Shown piece by piece: positions 6,900-15,991 of a stretch of DNA of 33,336 nt (the stretch's first letter is position 1; each line of letters begins with the position of its first letter). Both the position numbers and the translations under genes were made by a program. This DNA comes from an uncultured Duganella sp. Lineage in GTDB: Bacteria; Pseudomonadota; Gammaproteobacteria; Burkholderiales; Burkholderiaceae. The notes beneath the pieces are model-generated. The model had not been told where the DNA came from and made no database searches. It saw nothing but the letters and a program-made list of their open reading frames with translations. Where the stretch lies: contig CAMLSG010000031.1 in assembly GCA_946482635.1 (NCBI GenBank), positions 1 to 33,336 on the forward strand. The letters run 5' to 3'.

Positions 6900-8126
6900 A
6901 TGAAAAAAGAAAGCTACGATGTGATGGAAGTGTCGGGCGGTAGCCCGGTGAAGATGTGGACCAAGGGTGTGCCGGTTGAATCGGAGGCGCGCCAGCAGTT
7001 GGCCAACACCGCCAAGATGCCCTTCATCTACAAGCATATTGCCGTGATGCCTGACGTCCACCTGGGTAAAGGTTCGACCATCGGTAGCGTGATCCCGACC
7101 CTCGGTGCGATCATTCCGGCGGCAGTCGGCGTGGATATCGGTTGCGGGATGATGGCCGCCAAGACCACGCTGAATGCGCGTGACCTACCGGATAACCTGG
7201 GTCCCCTGCGTAGCGCGATCGAAAAAGCGATCCCGCACGGCTTGACCCCGAAATTCCGTGGCCGCGACCGCGGTTCGTGGGAGAACCCGCCTTCGGCCGT
7301 GGACGTCGCGTGGGGGCAGTTGAAGGATGAATTCGACGTGATCTGCGAGAAAACGCCGAAGCTGAAAAACACCAACAACTACCGCCACCTGGGAACCCTG
7401 GGTTCAGGTAACCACTTCGTTGAAGTGTGCCTGGATGAAGAAGGTTCGGTGTGGTTCATGCTGCACTCCGGGTCGCGCGGCGTGGGTAATGCCATCGGCT
7501 CCCACTTCATCGAACTGGCGCAGAAGGATATGCGCACCCATATCGCCAACCTGCCGGACAAGGACCTGGCCTACCTGGAAGAAGGTACCCAGCACTATGA
7601 CGACTACGTTGAAGCGGTGGGTTGGGCGCAGAAGTTCGCCCGCATGAATCGCGAAGTGATGATGCAGAACCTGATCGCCTCCGTGCGCACCGTCATCACC
7701 AAGCCGTTCCAGACGCACGTGGAAGCAGTGAACTGCCACCACAACTATGTGCAGAAGGAGCGCCACTTCGGCAAGGATGTGCTGGTGACCCGTAAGGGTG
7801 CAGTGTCGGCGCGCGAAGGCGAGCTGGGGATCATTCCGGGGTCGATGGGAGCGAAGAGCTTCATCGTGCGTGGTAAAGGCAACCCGGAGAGCTTCAACAG
7901 CTGCAGCCACGGCGCCGGCCGTACCATGAGCCGTAACGAGGCGAAGCGCCGCTTCTCGCTGGAAGACCAGGTAAAGGCGACCGAAGGTGTCGAATGCCGT
8001 AAGGACGAAGGCGTGATCGACGAAATCCCGATGGCCTACAAGGACATCGAGGCCGTCATGAAGGCGCAGGAAGAGCTGGTTGAAGTTGTGCATACCCTGA
8101 AGCAGGTGGTGTGCGTTAAAGGGTAA
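6900..8126 (+). CDS. rtcB: RtcB, GTP-dependent tRNA/RNA ligase
   Basis: A 408-residue RtcB ligase, the standard length. It joins RNA ends carrying 2',3'-cyclic phosphate or 3'-phosphate to 5'-OH ends with GTP and Mn2+, as in tRNA repair. Metal and guanylate residues are in place: Asp79 and Cys82 (VGVDIGCG), His172 (NHFVEVC), His189 (HSGSRG), the HHNY histidines near 280-281, and the guanylylated His337 in CSHGAGR. The ATG at 6900 follows a purine-rich GAAGAGAGAGTG; an upstream ATG at 6771 would translate the Y-RNA region and is rejected. It lies 35 bases after the tRNA-like RNA and 20 bases before rtcA2, all apparently read from the sigma54 promoter at 5089. Codon use matches its neighbours and nothing is truncated. 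Confidence 0.97.
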   Translation: MKKESYDVMEVSGGSPVKMWTKGVPVESEARQQLANTAKMPFIYKHIAVMPDVHLGKGSTIGSVIPTLGAIIPAAVGVDIGCGMMAAKTTLNARDLPDNLGPLRSAIEKAIPHGLTPKFRGRDRGSWENPPSAVDVAWGQLKDEFDVICEKTPKLKNTNNYRHLGTLGSGNHFVEVCLDEEGSVWFMLHSGSRGVGNAIGSHFIELAQKDMRTHIANLPDKDLAYLEEGTQHYDDYVEAVGWAQKFARMNREVMMQNLIASVRTVITKPFQTHVEAVNCHHNYVQKERHFGKDVLVTRKGAVSAREGELGIIPGSMGAKSFIVRGKGNPESFNSCSHGAGRTMSRNEAKRRFSLEDQVKATEGVECRKDEGVIDEIPMAYKDIEAVMKAQEELVEVVHTLKQVVCVKG

Positions 8127-8145
8127 GAACAAGGATAAGAACAAG
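8124..8145 (+). repeat. Two direct copies of TAAGAACAAG between rtcB and rtcA2
   Basis: TAAGAACAAG occurs at 8124-8133 and again at 8136-8145, a 12-base period. The first copy includes the rtcB stop TAA; the second ends one base before the rtcA2 ATG. The repeat makes up nearly the whole intergenic spacer, leaving only a weak AAGGA ribosome site. It could be a small slipped duplication affecting the translation ratio. Confidence 0.6.
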
Positions 8146-8146
8146 A

Positions 8147-9163
8147 ATGATTGAAATTGATGGATCCCAAGGGGAGGGCGGCGGCCAGGTGCTGCGCACC
8201 GCGTTGACGCTCTCGATGATTACCGGCCAGCCGTTCCGCATCTCGAACATCCGCGCCAACCGCTCGAAACCGGGCTTGATGCGGCAGCACCTTGCTTCGG
8301 TCAAGGCGGCCGCGGAAATCTCCGGCGCGAAAGTCGAGGGCGACGCTCTCGGCTCGACCAGCCTGTCGTTCGCGCCGGGCGCGATCAAGGCCGGCGTGTA
8401 TGAATTCCAGATCGGCACGGCCGGCAGCTCCACCCTGGTGTTGCAGACCGTGGTGCCCGCGTTGCTGTACGCCCCGGGCGAATCGGTGGTACGCGTCAGC
8501 GGTGGTACCCATAACTCCAAGGCGCCGCCGGCGGAATTCCTGCAGCGTGCCTATGGCCGCGCCATGGCCGATATGGGGGCGCAAGTCGAATTCCACCTGG
8601 AGCGTACCGGCTTCTATCCCGCCGGCGGTGGGGCAGTGCGGGCAACCGTGAAGCCGCTGGCGGCCTGGCGCCAACTGGCGCTGGAGGCACGCGGTGAACG
8701 GCGCGAAGCATATGCCGAAAGCCTCGTGGCCGCAGTACCGCCGGGTGTTGCGAAGCGTGAACTGGACTGCGTAGCCAGCGCCATGGGATGGTCTGGCGAC
8801 CAGTTGCGTTTCAAGACGCTGCCGGACAACTGGGGCCCCGGCAACGCGTTGCTGATCACGCTGGACCACGAGCACGTAACGGAAGTCTTCGTCGCCTTCG
8901 GCGAAAAAGCCCGGCGCGCGGAGGAAGTGGCGCGCGACGCCGTGGCGCAAGCCCGCCGCTTTATCGCGTCGGGCGCTGCGGTCAGCGAACACCTGGCCGA
9001 CCAGTTGCTGGTTCCTATGGCACTGGCCGGCGGCGGCAGCTTCACCATGGACGTGCTGTCGCAGCACACCCGCACCAACGCAGAAGTCATCGCGCGCTTC
9101 CTGCCGGTGTCGATCACTTTCGACAAACGCGAGGCATGCACGATTGCGAAAATAACTAGCTAA
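8147..9163 (+). CDS. rtcA: RNA 3'-terminal phosphate cyclase, operon copy (RtcA2)
   Basis: A 338-residue RNA 3'-phosphate cyclase, last gene of the rsr-Y RNA-rtcB-rtcA2 operon and therefore the counterpart of rtcA in the classic rtcBA operon. It shares the MIEIDGSQGEGGGQVLRT N-terminus, GGTHNSKAPPAEFLQR, GFYPAGGGAV and the SQHT motif with His307 as the nucleophile to be adenylated. It is clearly homologous to RtcA1 at 2390-3412 but differs at many positions, so the two are old paralogues, not a recent duplication. The ATG gives the conserved start. The spacer after rtcB is only 20 bases, implying co-transcription and perhaps translational coupling. Confidence 0.96.
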   Translation: MIEIDGSQGEGGGQVLRTALTLSMITGQPFRISNIRANRSKPGLMRQHLASVKAAAEISGAKVEGDALGSTSLSFAPGAIKAGVYEFQIGTAGSSTLVLQTVVPALLYAPGESVVRVSGGTHNSKAPPAEFLQRAYGRAMADMGAQVEFHLERTGFYPAGGGAVRATVKPLAAWRQLALEARGERREAYAESLVAAVPPGVAKRELDCVASAMGWSGDQLRFKTLPDNWGPGNALLITLDHEHVTEVFVAFGEKARRAEEVARDAVAQARRFIASGAAVSEHLADQLLVPMALAGGGSFTMDVLSQHTRTNAEVIARFLPVSITFDKREACTIAKITS

Positions 9164-9225
9164 TTTGATTACTCCATGGCAAAATTCGGCGTCGTTGTAT
9201 TTAATATAACTTTGCCGGACCCGCC

Positions 9226-10809
9226 ATGAACAAAAAGACTTTGGCCAAGATCGCCGCGGCAGTTGTTGTCGTTGCCGGCGGCGTTTTCGCCTACCGGGCT
9301 TTTGGCTGGGGCGCCATGAATGGCCCTGTCAACAGCCTGAAGATCGACCTGTCCAAGCCGGACGCCCTGGTCGTCACCAAAAGCCTTTCCAGCCTGCCGC
9401 GCGATCTGCTGACCGTGCCGCTGGCGCGCGACGTGCTGCGCGAGGATTTCCTGTTCTATTACGAGCAGACTGAAGACCGCCTGGGCCTGAAGGGCAGTCT
9501 GCGCCGCATCGCCTACGAGCATGAGTTGGGATGGGGCGACCAGTTGATCCGCATGGTGCTGGACGAACCGGCGGAAGTGGCCATGTGGCGCGATGCCGAT
9601 GGCTCGCTGAAACACTACGTGATCTCCGTTTCGCGCGGCAAGCTGGCGCGCGTGCTGGAAGAAGCGGGCAAGGTGGCGCTGAAGGACACCCAGCTCACCA
9701 TCGCAGGCGACTTGCGCGTCGATGGCGACAAGGTGCCGGTGTATGCACTGAATTACGCTTATCAGCGCAACCTGCTGTTCGCGGCGCACGGCGACCGCAT
9801 GGTGATCCTGTCGCACCCTGGCATGCTGTATGGCGCCGACCGCAAGGTAAGCGACGACAAGGCGCAAACCACGGTCGCCAAGCTGCTGGGGAAGGATGCC
9901 GCACAGCAGAAAGTCTTCCACGACCAGTTCCACTTCGAGAAAGCGGCGCAGGACGGCCATAGCATCGCCATCAAGGCCGATTTCCTGTCCTTCGGCTACC
10001 AGCCATTTTTCAGCGGACTGGAAGCGCTGCGCTTCGATTTCAGCAAGGGCGCGTGGCGCTCGCAGGTACTGCTCGATGCGGCCAAGCTGCCGAAAGATGG
10101 CTATGACAGCAGCGCCCTGTGGAGCGCGCTGCCCTACAACCCAAGCAGCTGCTTCACGCTGCCGGTGGATTGGAACAGCCTGCAGCCTGTGCTGAAAAGC
10201 ATCAGCGGCAAGACCAGCCAGCCAGTGCTGCCGCTGGCGACCGAGCTGAGTGGCCCGGCCGCAGCCTGCTGGTACGGCAACTCACGCCTGCATACGCCGG
10301 TGTTCGTCGCCAATCGAGCCGGCGGCAATGAGGCGCTGTTCGAAAGCCTGTTCCAGGCCGCGATCCGCGACGGCAAAGGCGCCCAGAAACAGCAAGGCAA
10401 GAAAGGCGAATTGCGCTGGAGTGGCGCGGTTTCCACGGCGCAGGGAGATACCACGCCGACGCTGGCGATCAGCGGCAACACCGTGGTGTTCTCGGCGGAC
10501 GGTAAGCTGGTCGACCAGGTGCTCGCTGTGAAGCGCAAGGAAATGCCTGCCGCTTCGGACTTGCTGCCGGACGCCAAGCACACCGTCGGCCTGATTGCGC
10601 CGGCTTCGCTGGCCAAGCTGATCGAAGAAGAAAGCTTCAATACCCTGCCAAGCCAGCGCGAGCCTGTGCTGCGCGGCGCAGTCGACGCACACCTGGTGCC
10701 GCGCCTGCAGGCGCTGAAGAAGTATCCGGCGTACCGCATGGTTCTCAAGTCCGTGCCAGGCAAAGGCGTTTCGTGGCAACCGCTGGAATGGCAGGCAGCG
10801 GGCAAATGA
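9226..10809 (+). CDS. yfaA: YfaA-like DUF2138 protein
   Basis: A 527-residue protein of the DUF2138 (YfaA) family. A hydrophobic segment at residues about 7-25 after MNKK is a membrane anchor or uncleaved signal, placing the rest in the periplasm. No catalytic motif is evident. It opens the yfaA-yfaT-yfaS-yfaQ-yfaP operon known from E. coli and related to the Pseudomonas aeruginosa mag operon, whose alpha-2-macroglobulin forms an inner-membrane complex with partner proteins; a scaffolding or anchoring role is inferred. The gene stops in an ATGA overlap with yfaT. The 62-base gap before it is AT-rich (TTTAATATAAC) and probably holds the operon promoter, but no clear -35 box stands out. Confidence 0.85.
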   Translation: MNKKTLAKIAAAVVVVAGGVFAYRAFGWGAMNGPVNSLKIDLSKPDALVVTKSLSSLPRDLLTVPLARDVLREDFLFYYEQTEDRLGLKGSLRRIAYEHELGWGDQLIRMVLDEPAEVAMWRDADGSLKHYVISVSRGKLARVLEEAGKVALKDTQLTIAGDLRVDGDKVPVYALNYAYQRNLLFAAHGDRMVILSHPGMLYGADRKVSDDKAQTTVAKLLGKDAAQQKVFHDQFHFEKAAQDGHSIAIKADFLSFGYQPFFSGLEALRFDFSKGAWRSQVLLDAAKLPKDGYDSSALWSALPYNPSSCFTLPVDWNSLQPVLKSISGKTSQPVLPLATELSGPAAACWYGNSRLHTPVFVANRAGGNEALFESLFQAAIRDGKGAQKQQGKKGELRWSGAVSTAQGDTTPTLAISGNTVVFSADGKLVDQVLAVKRKEMPAASDLLPDAKHTVGLIAPASLAKLIEEESFNTLPSQREPVLRGAVDAHLVPRLQALKKYPAYRMVLKSVPGKGVSWQPLEWQAAGK

Positions 10810-11468
10810 AGCGTCGCAGTACGCTGCGCCTGCTGGCCGGATGCGCCGCTGCTGTGGCGGCGCCACGGGCGCTGGCGCTGACCAGTGCCAATGACGCGCA
10901 GGTGCGCCTGTCGCAGGCGCAGTCGCGTGCCTTCCAGGCGTGGATGCTTCGGATTATCAGCGCCCAGGTCGAACAAGGTCCTTCGCCGCGCTGGCACCAC
11001 CGCGATTGCGCGGGCCTGGTGCGTTTCGCCGTCAACGAAGCCTTGTCCGTGCACGATGCCAAATGGATGCGTGCCAACGGCATTGCCAGCGACCGGCGAC
11101 TGCCGCCGGAACTGGACCTGACGCCGCAGCAGGCGGCCCTGCGCAATCGATGGGTGCAAGGCGAAGGCAAGGTAGGCGCCTTCGTTACAGCGCTGGCGCT
11201 GGTGCAGCACAACAGCCGCTTTGTGGCGCGTGAGATCAGCCAGGCACTCCCGGGCGACCTGCTGTTCTACGACCAGGGCGACGAACAACATTTGATGGTG
11301 TGGATGGGGGCGCATATCGCTTACCACACGGGCACCGTCACCCCAACAGATAACGGTCTTCGTACCGTCGATATTCAACAACTAACGACATGGAAGGACA
11401 CGCGGTGGCAACCAGCGGTCAACAATCCCAACTTCGCCGGCGTATTCCGGCTGTCATTTCTGTCCTGA
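10806..11468 (+). CDS. yfaT: YfaT-like DUF1175 protein, probable NlpC/P60-type peptidase
   Basis: A 220-residue secreted protein of the DUF1175 (YfaT) family. The N-terminus [19 protein letters not shown] is a signal peptide, possibly Tat type because of the RR pair. The body carries the hallmarks of NlpC/P60 cysteine peptidases: RDCAGLVRF with Cys68 as nucleophile, then [19 protein letters not shown] with His162, and His174 as a possible third residue. NlpC/P60 enzymes usually cut peptidoglycan stem peptides. The family name implies no known function, so the peptidase assignment rests on this motif reading. The start ATG overlaps the yfaA stop, and the next gene starts inside its 3' end. Confidence 0.82.
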   Translation: MKRRSTLRLLAGCAAAVAAPRALALTSANDAQVRLSQAQSRAFQAWMLRIISAQVEQGPSPRWHHRDCAGLVRFAVNEALSVHDAKWMRANGIASDRRLPPELDLTPQQAALRNRWVQGEGKVGAFVTALALVQHNSRFVAREISQALPGDLLFYDQGDEQHLMVWMGAHIAYHTGTVTPTDNGLRTVDIQQLTTWKDTRWQPAVNNPNFAGVFRLSFLS

Positions 11469-14400
11469 AGCTGTGCCTCGCAGGCTTGCTGGCGCTGACC
11501 GCGCTGGCAGGTGCGCAAGCACAGGAGGCGCCGTCCAGCGGTTACACGCTGTTCAAGGGCGAGCCGTTCTTCCTGCTGTCCGATGCCAGCTATGGCAGCA
11601 CGGACGAGGCGCGCGTGCGCCTGGAAGTGCCCGGCCGCGACTTCGGCCGCTCGCAGCTCGAGCAGTATTCCGGCGCTGACATCGTGGTCTACCGCGTGCC
11701 GCAACCGCTGGAGTTCCTGAAGAAGCAGCGCAACCTGCACCGGGTCCAGGTGGAAGGCAACTACCAGGGCGAGGGCCTGGCCAATGCCCTGAGCTTCCTG
11801 TGGGACAGCTGGTGGAAGCAATCGCGCCTGGCATGGCGCCGGATCTTCTCGTCCGAGGCTCGCCACGCGGTCACGACCAACCAGCCCAAGCTGGCGACGA
11901 ACGGCGAAGCGATGAAGCGCGCCACCGTGTTCGCCAACAACCCGCAGTACAAACCGATCAAGGGCTTCGAGATGGTGGACAGCTTCCGCTATCCGATCTG
12001 GCAGGCGAAGGCGATCGAGCCGCCGAAGGGCGTCAAGATGGACGGCTCCAGCAGCGAATTCATTGCCGGCAACAGCGGTAATGTGATGATCCCGGTCGGC
12101 AAGCGCAAGCCCGGCCTGTACCTGGTGGAAGCCATCATCGGCGAGCATCGCGCGACTACGCTGGTATTCGTATCCGACACCATGGCGGTGACCAAGGTAT
12201 CTTCCGGCCAGATGCTGGTATGGGCTGCGCGCCGCGACAACAGCGCCGCCGTGGCCGATGCCAACGTGATGTGGACCGACGGCACCGGCGTTCTGCAATC
12301 CGGCACTACCGCCAGGGACGGCGTGGTGTCGATGGAGCGCAGCAGCCCTGAGCACACCTATGTGATCGGCGAGGACCGCAGTGGCGGCGTGTTCGTGTCG
12401 GAGAACTTCTACTACGACAGCGAGATCTATAACACCAAGATGTATGCGGTGACGGATCGTCCCCTGTACCGTCCTGGCGATGAAGTGAACGTCAAGTTCC
12501 TCGGCCGCGAATTCAAGTCGGCGCGCCTGTCGCAGGCTGCCGCTGCGGCGCCGATCGGCCTGACCGTGTTCGATCCGAACGGCACGCCGGTGCTGACGCA
12601 AACCCTGCAACTGTCGCCGGAAACTGGCACGGAAACCCGTTTCCGCCTGCCGGAGCAGGCCACCGCTGGCGGCTATGAGCTGCGCTTCAGCTACAAGGAT
12701 GGCCTGTACGGTGCTGCGTTCCGCGTGGCGGAATACGTCAAGCCTCACTTCGAGATCAACGTCCAGCCGGCCAAGCCGGAATTCAAGACCGGCGAAAAAG
12801 TCAGCGGCACGATCTCTCTGCGCTACCCGGATGGCAAGCCTGTAAAGAATGCCAAGCTGTCGCTGTCCCTGCGCGGCCAGCAGAACACCATGGTGGAGGG
12901 CGAACTGCGCTACAGCGGCATGTTCCCGGTGCAGTTGAAGACTGAGGAAGCAGAGACCGACCGCAGCGGCGACTACTCGTTCACGCTGCCGCCGGCCACC
13001 GATCCGTCGCGCTATGTGCTGACCGTGATGGCGACCGACGGTGCGGCCTACCGCGTCAAGGCGACGCGCGAGCTGATGATCGAACGCTCCATCAGCAGCT
13101 ACCAATTGAAGGCGGCACGCTCGTTCTCTGAACCAGGCCAGCAGGTGCACTTCGACCTGGTGGCGGACGGCCAGGGCGCGGCACGCCCGGTGCGCTGGGA
13201 GATGGTGCAGCTCGAGAAACAGGAAAAGACCGAAGGGAAATTCGATCCTGCCGCCAAAGGCTGGGACGTGAACTTCGCCAAGCCAGGCTCCTACCAGCTC
13301 TCGCTGCGCGACGAGCGCGGTAACCTGCTGGCGGGCACCAGCCACTGGGTCAGCGGCGAAGGCTTGCAGGCGGCACCGGGCAGCATCGAAATCGTGATGG
13401 ATAAAGTGCGCTATCGCCCGGGTGAAACTGCCGAAGCGCTGGTGACCTTCTCCGACCCGGTCGACCAGGCCCTGCTGACCATGGAACGCGACAAGGTGGA
13501 GCAGTATGGCCTGATGAGCGGCAGCGCCGATTGGTACCAGGCCAAGCGCGTGGCGAAGAACCAGTGGCGCGTGCGTATTCCGGTCAAGGAAGAGCATGGC
13601 CCGAACATGACGTTCTCCGTGGCCTACACCCGCAACGGCGACTTCGTGTTCCAGAACGCCGGCCTGCAGGTGATCGAGCCGCGCATCGCGCTCACCTTCA
13701 AGACCGACAAGGAGGTCTACCAGCCGGGCGAAAAAGTCACGCTGGACGTGACGGCGCAACTGGATGGCAAGCCGCTGTCCACCCTGGTGGCGCTGGGCGT
13801 GGTGGATGAGATGATCTATGTGCTGCAGCCTGAAATTGCACCGGATATCGGGGACTTCTTCTATCACCCGCGCCGCAACAACGTGCGCACCACGGCCAGC
13901 CTGTCCTTCATCAGCTACGACATGGCGCAAGGCCGCCGCGAGAACGTACCGGCACGCCATAACTACAACGAGCGTGGCGTGAAGGTGCTGGAACGCCCGC
14001 GCCGGGACAATGTCGATACCGCCTTCTGGGCGCCATCGCTGAAAACCGATGCAGACGGCAAGGCGCGCGTCACTTTCACCATGCCGGATGCGCTGACCCG
14101 CTGGCGCATCACGGGCCGTGCCATGGATGCGCAGGGTCGCGTCGGCCAGCGTACCGGTTACCTGCGCTCCGACAAGGCGTTCTATTCCAAGTGGACTGCT
14201 CCGGACTGGCTGCGCACCGGCGATGCGCCGCGCGCTTCCGTCGCCATCTTCAACCAGACCAGCGATACGAAATCCCTGGAGGTGACGCTGTCCGGCGGTC
14301 CTCAGCCTAAGGTGGAGAAGCTGTCGGCCAAACCGGGCGTGAACTACGTCGAATTCCCGGTTGCCGTCGGCACCGCACCGCTGCGCCTGGAAGTGAAGCA

Positions 14401-15991
14401 GGACGGCAAGCTGGTTGATGCGCTGGACACCAAGGTGCAGGAGCAGCCTGCAGCCTGGAGCAGCCCGCGCAGCATGAGCGTCACGCTGACCGGCACCGAC
14501 AACGCGCTGAAACTGCCGGCTGACGCACGCAATATCCGCGTCTCGTTCGCGCAAGGTGCTGCGAGCCACTTCGCCCGCATCGCCGATGACCTGATCGATT
14601 ACCCGTATGGCTGCGTGGAGCAGACGGCCAGCCGCCTGATCCCGCTGACCATGGCAACGCAAAGCATGCCGGCGGACGCCGGCCCGGTACGCGAGCGCCT
14701 GATGGCGATCATGCAGGCGCAGCGCCTGCGCCTGGTATCCATGGCCGGCCCGAACGCCGTCTTCAGCTGGTGGGGCCCAGCAACCCAGGGCGACGCGCTG
14801 ATGACGTCCTACGCCTACTACGCCGACTGGTATGCCTCGCGCGCACTGCGCCTGGAGCTGCCGGGCGAGCACTGGAACAACCTGGTCAGCGTCTACACCG
14901 AGCATGGCAAGAACAACGCCCCGCTGGAGCGCGCCATGAGCCTGTGGATGATGCATGAAATGGGCTTGCCGACGAAGACACTGGCGGAAAGCCTGGTGGC
15001 GGATGCCGCGAGCCTGGAAGTCGGCTCCGCGCCGCGCAAGCAGGGCGTCACCAGCAGCGTGCTGCTGGCTGATGGCCAGGACAGCGTGACCCGCTCCATG
15101 GCGATCGGGCTGACGTCCGTCGTCGCCGCGCAGAACGGCATTGCCCTGCCGGCGCAGTTGCAGCAGCAATTGCCGCAAGCATGGGCAGCACTGCGCGCCT
15201 CGCCGGCGCCGGTGGCCCAGGCCCTGCTGATGCTGGCCGGCGAGCTGCCGGCAACGCAGGCCGACGCAGTGCTGTCGTCCGTGCGTGCCGACATGCCGAC
15301 CATGGATCGCGCCCTGACCCTGGTCTGGGTGCAGAAGAAACTGGGTGGATCGCCAGCCGCAAGGCCGCCAGTGGCAGCGCTGGAAGGCGCATGGCAGCAG
15401 ATGGACAGCCGCAGCGGCCAGCCGGTATGGCGCTGGAGCGACGCCAAGGCCTTGCCGGAGCAACTGAAGCTGGCGCAGGCCGCGCCGGCCGGCACCGTCG
15501 CCATCGTGCAGTACGACAGCCGCGCCGTCGAAGCGCATTCGCTGGATGTCGGCATCGAGCGCCGCATCCTGCGCATGAAAGCCGGCTCCAAGGGCTACAC
15601 CATGGAACTGGTGAAGCCGGGTGAAGCACTGCGCACGGACGAACTGTACATGGACGAGATCAAGCTCAAAGCCGGCAGCGCGACGCACCGCTTTGGCTTG
15701 CTGGAAGTGGCGCTGCCGCCGGGCGCGATGGTTGAGTCGACCACCTGGGGCATGAAGCTGGCGGGCGACGAACCTGTGCAACTGGAACGTGCACGCCACG
15801 TCGAGCGCCGCGACGGCTATGCCGTGCCGATCGAGCCGCTGAGCGGCGAAGTGGTCGTGCGCCACTTGCTGCGCTTCGGCCAGAAGGGCAGCTTCACCCT
15901 GCCGCCAAGCCGCTTCCATCGCATGTACCAGCCGGAGCAAAAAGCCTTTGAAGGCGGTGGCAAGACCATGCGTACGCTGAAAGTCGAGTAA
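11390..15991 (+). CDS. yfaS: YfaS/MagD-type bacterial alpha-2-macroglobulin
   Basis: A 1533-residue alpha-2-macroglobulin, close in size to E. coli YfaS. After a signal peptide (RRR, then [17 protein letters not shown]) come macroglobulin domains, including the MG2 landmark [14 protein letters not shown] near 357, [18 protein letters not shown] near 878, and the thioester region [13 protein letters not shown] with Cys1075 and Gln1078. CxEQ is the motif that forms the internal thioester that traps proteases, so this copy is probably chemically competent. Such proteins are thought to guard the periplasm against host proteases. It overlaps yfaT by 79 bases; a GTG at 11405 with GGAAGGA seven bases before it is an attractive alternative start that still keeps the signal peptide. 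It ends in TAATG, coupled to yfaQ. Confidence 0.95.
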   Translation: MEGHAVATSGQQSQLRRRIPAVISVLKLCLAGLLALTALAGAQAQEAPSSGYTLFKGEPFFLLSDASYGSTDEARVRLEVPGRDFGRSQLEQYSGADIVVYRVPQPLEFLKKQRNLHRVQVEGNYQGEGLANALSFLWDSWWKQSRLAWRRIFSSEARHAVTTNQPKLATNGEAMKRATVFANNPQYKPIKGFEMVDSFRYPIWQAKAIEPPKGVKMDGSSSEFIAGNSGNVMIPVGKRKPGLYLVEAIIGEHRATTLVFVSDTMAVTKVSSGQMLVWAARRDNSAAVADANVMWTDGTGVLQSGTTARDGVVSMERSSPEHTYVIGEDRSGGVFVSENFYYDSEIYNTKMYAVTDRPLYRPGDEVNVKFLGREFKSARLSQAAAAAPIGLTVFDPNGTPVLTQTLQLSPETGTETRFRLPEQATAGGYELRFSYKDGLYGAAFRVAEYVKPHFEINVQPAKPEFKTGEKVSGTISLRYPDGKPVKNAKLSLSLRGQQNTMVEGELRYSGMFPVQLKTEEAETDRSGDYSFTLPPATDPSRYVLTVMATDGAAYRVKATRELMIERSISSYQLKAARSFSEPGQQVHFDLVADGQGAARPVRWEMVQLEKQEKTEGKFDPAAKGWDVNFAKPGSYQLSLRDERGNLLAGTSHWVSGEGLQAAPGSIEIVMDKVRYRPGETAEALVTFSDPVDQALLTMERDKVEQYGLMSGSADWYQAKRVAKNQWRVRIPVKEEHGPNMTFSVAYTRNGDFVFQNAGLQVIEPRIALTFKTDKEVYQPGEKVTLDVTAQLDGKPLSTLVALGVVDEMIYVLQPEIAPDIGDFFYHPRRNNVRTTASLSFISYDMAQGRRENVPARHNYNERGVKVLERPRRDNVDTAFWAPSLKTDADGKARVTFTMPDALTRWRITGRAMDAQGRVGQRTGYLRSDKAFYSKWTAPDWLRTGDAPRASVAIFNQTSDTKSLEVTLSGGPQPKVEKLSAKPGVNYVEFPVAVGTAPLRLEVKQDGKLVDALDTKVQEQPAAWSSPRSMSVTLTGTDNALKLPADARNIRVSFAQGAASHFARIADDLIDYPYGCVEQTASRLIPLTMATQSMPADAGPVRERLMAIMQAQRLRLVSMAGPNAVFSWWGPATQGDALMTSYAYYADWYASRALRLELPGEHWNNLVSVYTEHGKNNAPLERAMSLWMMHEMGLPTKTLAESLVADAASLEVGSAPRKQGVTSSVLLADGQDSVTRSMAIGLTSVVAAQNGIALPAQLQQQLPQAWAALRASPAPVAQALLMLAGELPATQADAVLSSVRADMPTMDRALTLVWVQKKLGGSPAARPPVAALEGAWQQMDSRSGQPVWRWSDAKALPEQLKLAQAAPAGTVAIVQYDSRAVEAHSLDVGIERRILRMKAGSKGYTMELVKPGEALRTDELYMDEIKLKAGSATHRFGLLEVALPPGAMVESTTWGMKLAGDEPVQLERARHVERRDGYAVPIEPLSGEVVVRHLLRFGQKGSFTLPPSRFHRMYQPEQKAFEGGGKTMRTLKVE

